NCBI GenBank assembly: GCA_964370625.1
Contig: CAYJKB010000062.1
Location: 1 to 9,372 of the forward strand
Length of the DNA stretch: 9,372 bases
Direction of reading: 5' to 3'
From: CAYJKB01 sp964370625
Lineage (GTDB): Bacteria > Bacillota > Clostridia > Oscillospirales > Butyricicoccaceae
Within the stretch, counting starts at the first letter, position 1. Each line of letters starts with the position of its first letter. Under the pieces are notes generated by a model. That model made no database searches, had not been told where the DNA came from, and worked only from the letters and a program-made list of their open reading frames with translations. A program made the translations under genes and the position numbers. This document shows, piece after piece, positions 6,128 through 9,372 of this stretch.

Positions 6128-6142
6128 TATCGATTATCGATA
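6128..6142 (+). promoter_or_regulatory. Putative PadR operator, copy 2 (after transcription start)
   Basis: TATCGATTATCGATA is a perfect 15-base palindrome around a central T. It lies between the predicted transcription start and the padR ribosome binding site. Its centre is 33 bases from the centre of copy 1, roughly three helical turns, so two dimers could bind the same face of the DNA. Confidence 0.65.
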
Positions 6143-6161
6143 ATAAGCAGAGGTGAGACAA

Positions 6162-6473
6162 ATGCCACGTGAAAAATTTAGAACACTTACCCCACAAATG
6201 TTTTATATTTTAATTTGCCTTAAAGAAGAATGTATCGGTACGGATATAATGCAGAAAGTCGAACAAATGACAGGTGGCAAAGTGCAAATCGGTGCTGGTA
6301 CACTGTATAATTTATTATCAGATTTTTCAGCTGAAGAAATGATACGTGAAACTAAAGTCGAGGGAAGAAAGAGAAGTTATATATTAACAGAAAGTGGACT
6401 TTCGGCATTAAATGATGAATATGAGCGATTGAAAATACAAATTGAACATTTTGAAAGTTATTTTAAGGAGTGA
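6162..6473 (+). CDS. PadR-family transcriptional repressor (short form)
   Basis: A 103-residue winged-helix DNA-binding protein. LTPQMFYILICL (9-20) is the first helix. GAGTLYNLLSDF (44-55) is the family's recognition-helix region. The wing is RETKVEGRKRSYILTESG (62-79), and a single C-terminal helix (81-101) serves dimerisation, as in the short PadR subfamily. The start is ATG 6162, with AGAGGTG (6149-6155) 6 bases upstream; the in-frame GTG 6153 lies inside that site. Two TATCGAT-type palindromes at its promoter suggest that it represses its own operon. The stop codon is embedded in the ribosome binding region of the next gene, so translation is probably coupled. In Firmicutes, PadR genes are often adjacent to DUF2812 genes, as here. 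The inducing signal is unknown. Confidence 0.9.
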   Translation: MPREKFRTLTPQMFYILICLKEECIGTDIMQKVEQMTGGKVQIGAGTLYNLLSDFSAEEMIRETKVEGRKRSYILTESGLSALNDEYERLKIQIEHFESYFKE

Positions 6474-6474
6474 G
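6465..6474 (+). repeat. AAGGAGTGAG initiation-site element, copy 1 (padR end)
   Basis: The decamer AAGGAGTGAG occurs before all three DUF2812 genes (6465-6474, 7805-7814, 9122-9131). Here the TGA within it is the padR stop codon. In the other two places it is untranslated spacer inside the 67-bp repeat. Shared ancestry of the three junctions is likely, though part of the match is simply a ribosome binding site. Confidence 0.6.
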
Positions 6475-6480
6475 ATGATT

Positions 6481-7791
6481 ATGACAAAAGCTGTTAGAAT
6501 TAATACATATACTGAATTTAATAGCAAAGGCATTAAAGAAAAACTTACTAAAATGCTTGAAAAAGGATATATTTTGAAAGCTGTAACTGATATTTTATGG
6601 ATTTATGAAAAAACAGATACAAAAAATTTAAAAGTCGATATTACTTACACAGAAAACATAGAAAATCATGACCTTGTTGATGAAATTTCTATAGCAGATA
6701 AAGAATTTATTGAATTTTGTGAAGAAAGTGGATTTATTTATGCTACAAACTTTAGATCTATGCTAATTTTTTATTCTGATTTAGATATGTTACCACTTGA
6801 AACAGATAAACAACTGAAATTTGAAAATATTCACAATGTATTATCAAAGAGATTAAAGCAAAAAATGATAATTTGTTTGATGCTAATTTTATTTTATTTA
6901 TTTCAAGCAATTAATGCACCTGCTTCTACACTTGCAAAAACTTTTTCGAGTATGCATTTTATGATACTTCTAATAATTTCATGTATCGTGATAGTTGCTT
7001 TATTAAATATGTTAATCAAGTATATAAGTTGGTATCTAAAATATAAAAATAATGATTATGATACAGAAGATATGGAGGTTAATTTTGCACTTAGTGGAAA
7101 ATTAAAAGTAATTGTATTTACAATTTGGATTATAATATCAGCAATTTCAATATATAACGGATATATATCAACGGAAGGTTTAGCAAATATCATACTCCTA
7201 TTATCAATTTTCATAACAACATTTTTATTATTTGCAATTGTTGGGCTAATACTGAAATTATATGTAAAAGATAATCAGAAACGTAAAATAATTTTTATAG
7301 TTGTGGGAGTAGCTGGGGTATTATTAGTTAATTTTTCTATTTTAAGTTTCTTGCCTGATGCAGATTATCAAAAAAATAAAGATAAAATGCCGATATTGTT
7401 AGAAGATTTTTATGATACAACAGAAGAAGTTCAAGGAATGTATATTTATTTATCTTCTATTCTTGCAGAATACTATGAAATCATCCAAATAGATAATGAT
7501 ATAATGATTGATGTTACAATTTCTAAAGTTAAATTTACACCACTTACAAACCTTGTCATAGAAGATACTTTTAATTATTACGAAGATAGATATTATTTAT
7601 ATGATGTAGGCTTTGAGAAAGTAAATCAGCCTATGTGGAACACTGACTTAGTTTACACAAAAACCTCCAGAGGAATGACATATTACGTAATAATTTATGA
7701 TAATATAATAGCAGAAATATGCGTAGATGGAATTGAAATCGCAGATGAAATCGCACAGAAAATCTCCGAGCAAATTTTAAGTATCAAGTAA
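6481..7791 (+). CDS. DUF2812 membrane protein, array member 1
   Basis: A 436-residue integral membrane protein of unknown function. Residues about 4-98 form a cytoplasmic DUF2812 domain (RINTYTEF, KGYILK, LWIYEK, EFIEFCEESG, and PLETDKQLKF just after). Five hydrophobic segments follow at roughly 129-146, 160-181, 210-227, 236-258 and 269-290. The C-terminal about 140 residues are polar and, with five helices and an inside N-terminus, should face outward. This domain includes VNQPMWN, matched by VNEPFWN in the next gene. I chose ATG 6481 because its spacing to AAGGAG and its first residues align with the two paralogues; ATG 6475 is possible. It is the first of at least three tandem relatives downstream of padR. 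Its last 14 codons lie in the 67-bp repeat. An envelope or stress role is a guess from the PadR context. Confidence 0.82.
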   Translation: MTKAVRINTYTEFNSKGIKEKLTKMLEKGYILKAVTDILWIYEKTDTKNLKVDITYTENIENHDLVDEISIADKEFIEFCEESGFIYATNFRSMLIFYSDLDMLPLETDKQLKFENIHNVLSKRLKQKMIICLMLILFYLFQAINAPASTLAKTFSSMHFMILLIISCIVIVALLNMLIKYISWYLKYKNNDYDTEDMEVNFALSGKLKVIVFTIWIIISAISIYNGYISTEGLANIILLLSIFITTFLLFAIVGLILKLYVKDNQKRKIIFIVVGVAGVLLVNFSILSFLPDADYQKNKDKMPILLEDFYDTTEEVQGMYIYLSSILAEYYEIIQIDNDIMIDVTISKVKFTPLTNLVIEDTFNYYEDRYYLYDVGFEKVNQPMWNTDLVYTKTSRGMTYYVIIYDNIIAEICVDGIEIADEIAQKISEQILSIK

Positions 7792-7814
7792 ACTTACGGA
7801 ATTCAAGGAGTGAG
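7748..7814 (+). repeat. 67-bp perfect direct repeat, copy A
   Basis: Bases 7748-7814 are identical to 9065-9131. The unit covers the last 14 codons of the upstream gene (ending IAQKISEQILSIK), the TAA stop, the short spacer and the ribosome binding site of the next gene. The flanks differ: G7747 against A9064, and T7815 against C9132. The identity spans coding and noncoding bases alike, so protein constraint cannot explain it. Confidence 0.97.
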
Positions 7815-7818
7815 TATC

Positions 7819-9108
7819 ATGAAAACAATCATTAAAATTAATATATTCAGGCGATACGACACCAGCAAAATAAAATCCCAGCTTGATAAAATGGCGAAAA
7901 AAGGATATGTGCTAAAACGTATACACACAATCTTTTGGATTTATAAGAAGTCAAACAATGTAAATATTACTTATGACATTGTACATTCATATAGAAATTT
8001 TACTGATAACCCTGTTGCATCAAATCTGCCATCAAATCGACAAGAATTTGCTGATTTATGTCTTGAAAATGGTTGGGACTTTATAGCATCTTTTTATTCT
8101 ATGGAAATTTATATTAACACAGATGAGCATCCCATACCTATCGAAACCGACAATAAATTAAAGTTTAAAGCAGTAAATGCAATAATGCGAAATCATTTCA
8201 AAGTAGAAGCAGTAATTCTAGCTGTAATCACGATTAGATTGCTTTATGTAACTACTTTTGATATATTGATTTTAAATCAAATGAATAGATTTACAGACCC
8301 TGCAATAATGCTTGCCATAGCGATTTTTGTTCCTTGGATAATAAATATAGTCATTGCATTTTTCAAATATTCTGATTGGTATAAAAGAAACAAAGATAAA
8401 GAAGATGACTATACATTAGTTGATTTTTCACTAACGGGTAAATCAAGAATTTTATATATATTTTATGTCGGATTTTTTATACTTACAGCCTATAATGTAT
8501 CCTTATCTACAGGTGGATTGGACTTACTTTTACATCTTGCATACCTTGTAAGCACTACATTTTTAATCTGTTTAGTAGTTTCAATTATTTCATATAAGTT
8601 CAAATTAGACCATTTAATAAGTATAATCTTAATAGCGCTTACTATATTTACATTAGTGTTTACAGGTAACTTTCATATGCTTAATACCTATAAATTTATT
8701 AGCAATATAACTTACGATGTTATTGAAAAAACCTCAGTACCTTTTACGGTGGATAAAATATTAGATGGTGATGAACTAACTTATGAAAACTATACATATT
8801 ATAAATCCATTTTCGGAGAAAACTCTACAATATCAGGGGATATAGGTCATAGTAAAGTTAGGGTACGAGTTTTTCAACCTACCTCATCAGTATTTTTTAA
8901 TATGTGTCGTGATGAGCTGCTATATGATACTATTAATTTATTTAAGCAAGTGAATGAACCATTTTGGAATGCAAATGAAGTATATAAAAGTGAAGAAAAA
9001 CGCTACATTGTATTTTATGATGATGTAATACTAACTGTTAGCGTATATAACATGACAATAACTAAAATCGCACAGAAAATCTCCGAGCAAATTTTAAGTA
9101 TCAAGTAA
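7819..9108 (+). CDS. DUF2812 membrane protein, array member 2
   Basis: A 429-residue paralogue of the preceding gene with the same plan. The N-terminal DUF2812 domain (about residues 3-100) has KINIFRRYD, KKGYVLKR, FWIYKK, EFADLCLENGW and PIETDNKLKF. Five predicted membrane helices lie at about 131-148, 162-182, 210-226, 236-258 and 264-282. The C-terminal domain should face outward and contains VNEPFWN. By eye the two proteins match at motif positions but differ over most of their length, except for the identical end IAQKISEQILSIK. The start is ATG 7819, 8 bases after AAGGAG (7805-7810); the GTG at 7810 overlaps that site. The gap to gene 1 is 27 bases and to gene 3 is also 27 bases, so the three are surely cotranscribed. 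The function is unknown. Confidence 0.83.
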   Translation: MKTIIKINIFRRYDTSKIKSQLDKMAKKGYVLKRIHTIFWIYKKSNNVNITYDIVHSYRNFTDNPVASNLPSNRQEFADLCLENGWDFIASFYSMEIYINTDEHPIPIETDNKLKFKAVNAIMRNHFKVEAVILAVITIRLLYVTTFDILILNQMNRFTDPAIMLAIAIFVPWIINIVIAFFKYSDWYKRNKDKEDDYTLVDFSLTGKSRILYIFYVGFFILTAYNVSLSTGGLDLLLHLAYLVSTTFLICLVVSIISYKFKLDHLISIILIALTIFTLVFTGNFHMLNTYKFISNITYDVIEKTSVPFTVDKILDGDELTYENYTYYKSIFGENSTISGDIGHSKVRVRVFQPTSSVFFNMCRDELLYDTINLFKQVNEPFWNANEVYKSEEKRYIVFYDDVILTVSVYNMTITKIAQKISEQILSIK

Positions 9109-9131
9109 ACTTACGGAATTCAAGGAGTGAG
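9065..9131 (+). repeat. 67-bp perfect direct repeat, copy B
   Basis: The second copy, in the same orientation and 1317 bases after copy A. It covers the same parts of array member 2 and the ribosome binding site of member 3. Homologous recombination between the copies would remove 1317 bases, exactly one gene plus its junction, leaving genes 1 and 3 intact and correctly spaced. Confidence 0.97.
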
Positions 9132-9135
9132 CATA

Positions 9136-9372
9136 ATGAGTGCCAAGAAGTATGAAATATCAAATTTTACATATTATGATAGCGAGGGTATAAAGGTTCA
9201 TTTAGCAAAAAGAGCAAAAGAGGGATATTTACTTAAATCTATTAATCAAATGTTTTGGGTTTATGAAAAAATTGAACCTCGTGACCTTATCTTTGAAGTT
9301 GTTTATCTTCCGTTTGTAGATTCATATGACCCTAATGATACAGATGAAGAACTTATATATCGTGATTTTTGC
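9136..9372 (+). CDS. DUF2812 protein, array member 3 (partial at the window end)
   Basis: ATG 9136 lies 8 bases after AAGGAG (9122-9127) and opens a frame of 79 codons that continues past the window. It begins MSAKKYEISNFTYYDSEG, followed by KRAKEGYLLK, MFWVYEK and LIYRDFC. These align with the KGY-LK, WIYEK and EF-FC motifs of the two preceding proteins, so it is a third DUF2812 domain. Whether it has the same membrane and C-terminal parts, and whether it too ends in the 67-bp repeat, lies outside the window. Confidence 0.85.
   Translation, partial: MSAKKYEISNFTYYDSEGIKVHLAKRAKEGYLLKSINQMFWVYEKIEPRDLIFEVVYLPFVDSYDPNDTDEELIYRDFC

Noticed and set aside
7792..7815. Hairpin ACTTAC/GTGAGT that could hide the ribosome binding site of array member 2
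   Set aside because: The stem is only 6 bp with a U-G pair, leaves most of the ribosome binding site in the loop, and loses its outer pair in the second repeat copy.
7748..9131. CRISPR array or insertion sequence as an explanation for the 67-bp repeats
   Set aside because: There are only two copies, spaced by a full gene, with no short uniform spacers, no transposase, no terminal inverted repeats and no visible target-site duplication.

Overview
The window is AT-rich DNA with strong GGAGG-type ribosome binding sites, sigma-A-like promoters, GTG and TTG starts, and genes typical of strict anaerobes: a group B [FeFe] hydrogenase and a class I two-subunit fumarase. This points to a low-GC Firmicute of the class Clostridia. 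I cannot name a genus. There are no rRNA or tRNA genes, CRISPR arrays, transposases or phage genes.

Left part (1-3647, plus strand). The last codons of an unidentified gene end at a rho-independent terminator (62-99). A new promoter (120-148) then drives a two-gene operon: a DivIVA-like coiled-coil protein and the beta subunit of class I fumarate hydratase. A strong hairpin closes this operon. After an intergenic region with a clear promoter (2076-2104), and possibly an upstream promoter plus an attenuator-like hairpin, comes a monocistronic [FeFe] hydrogenase that starts at GTG 2145. It ends at a hairpin (3609-3647) that probably works on both strands.

Middle part (3669-5923, minus strand). 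Two genes are transcribed leftward, 14 bp apart: a membrane-anchored RsiV-like (DUF3298) protein with a TTG start, then the 23S rRNA uracil-C5 methyltransferase RlmD/RlmCD.

Right part (6088-9372, plus strand). This is the most unusual section. A near-consensus promoter carries two copies of a TATCGAT-type palindrome and drives a small PadR-family repressor. The repressor gene is followed by at least three tandem genes with an N-terminal DUF2812 domain; the two complete ones add five predicted membrane helices and a C-terminal domain predicted to lie outside. The third gene runs off the window. The first two proteins have clearly diverged, yet their last 14 codons, stop codon, spacer and ribosome binding site lie in a perfect 67-bp direct repeat (7748-7814 and 9065-9131). 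Recombination between the copies would remove exactly one gene and leave clean junctions. The array therefore looks like a modular, expandable cassette under PadR control. PadR next to DUF2812 is a known arrangement; the function is not known, and cassette behaviour is my inference from the repeat.
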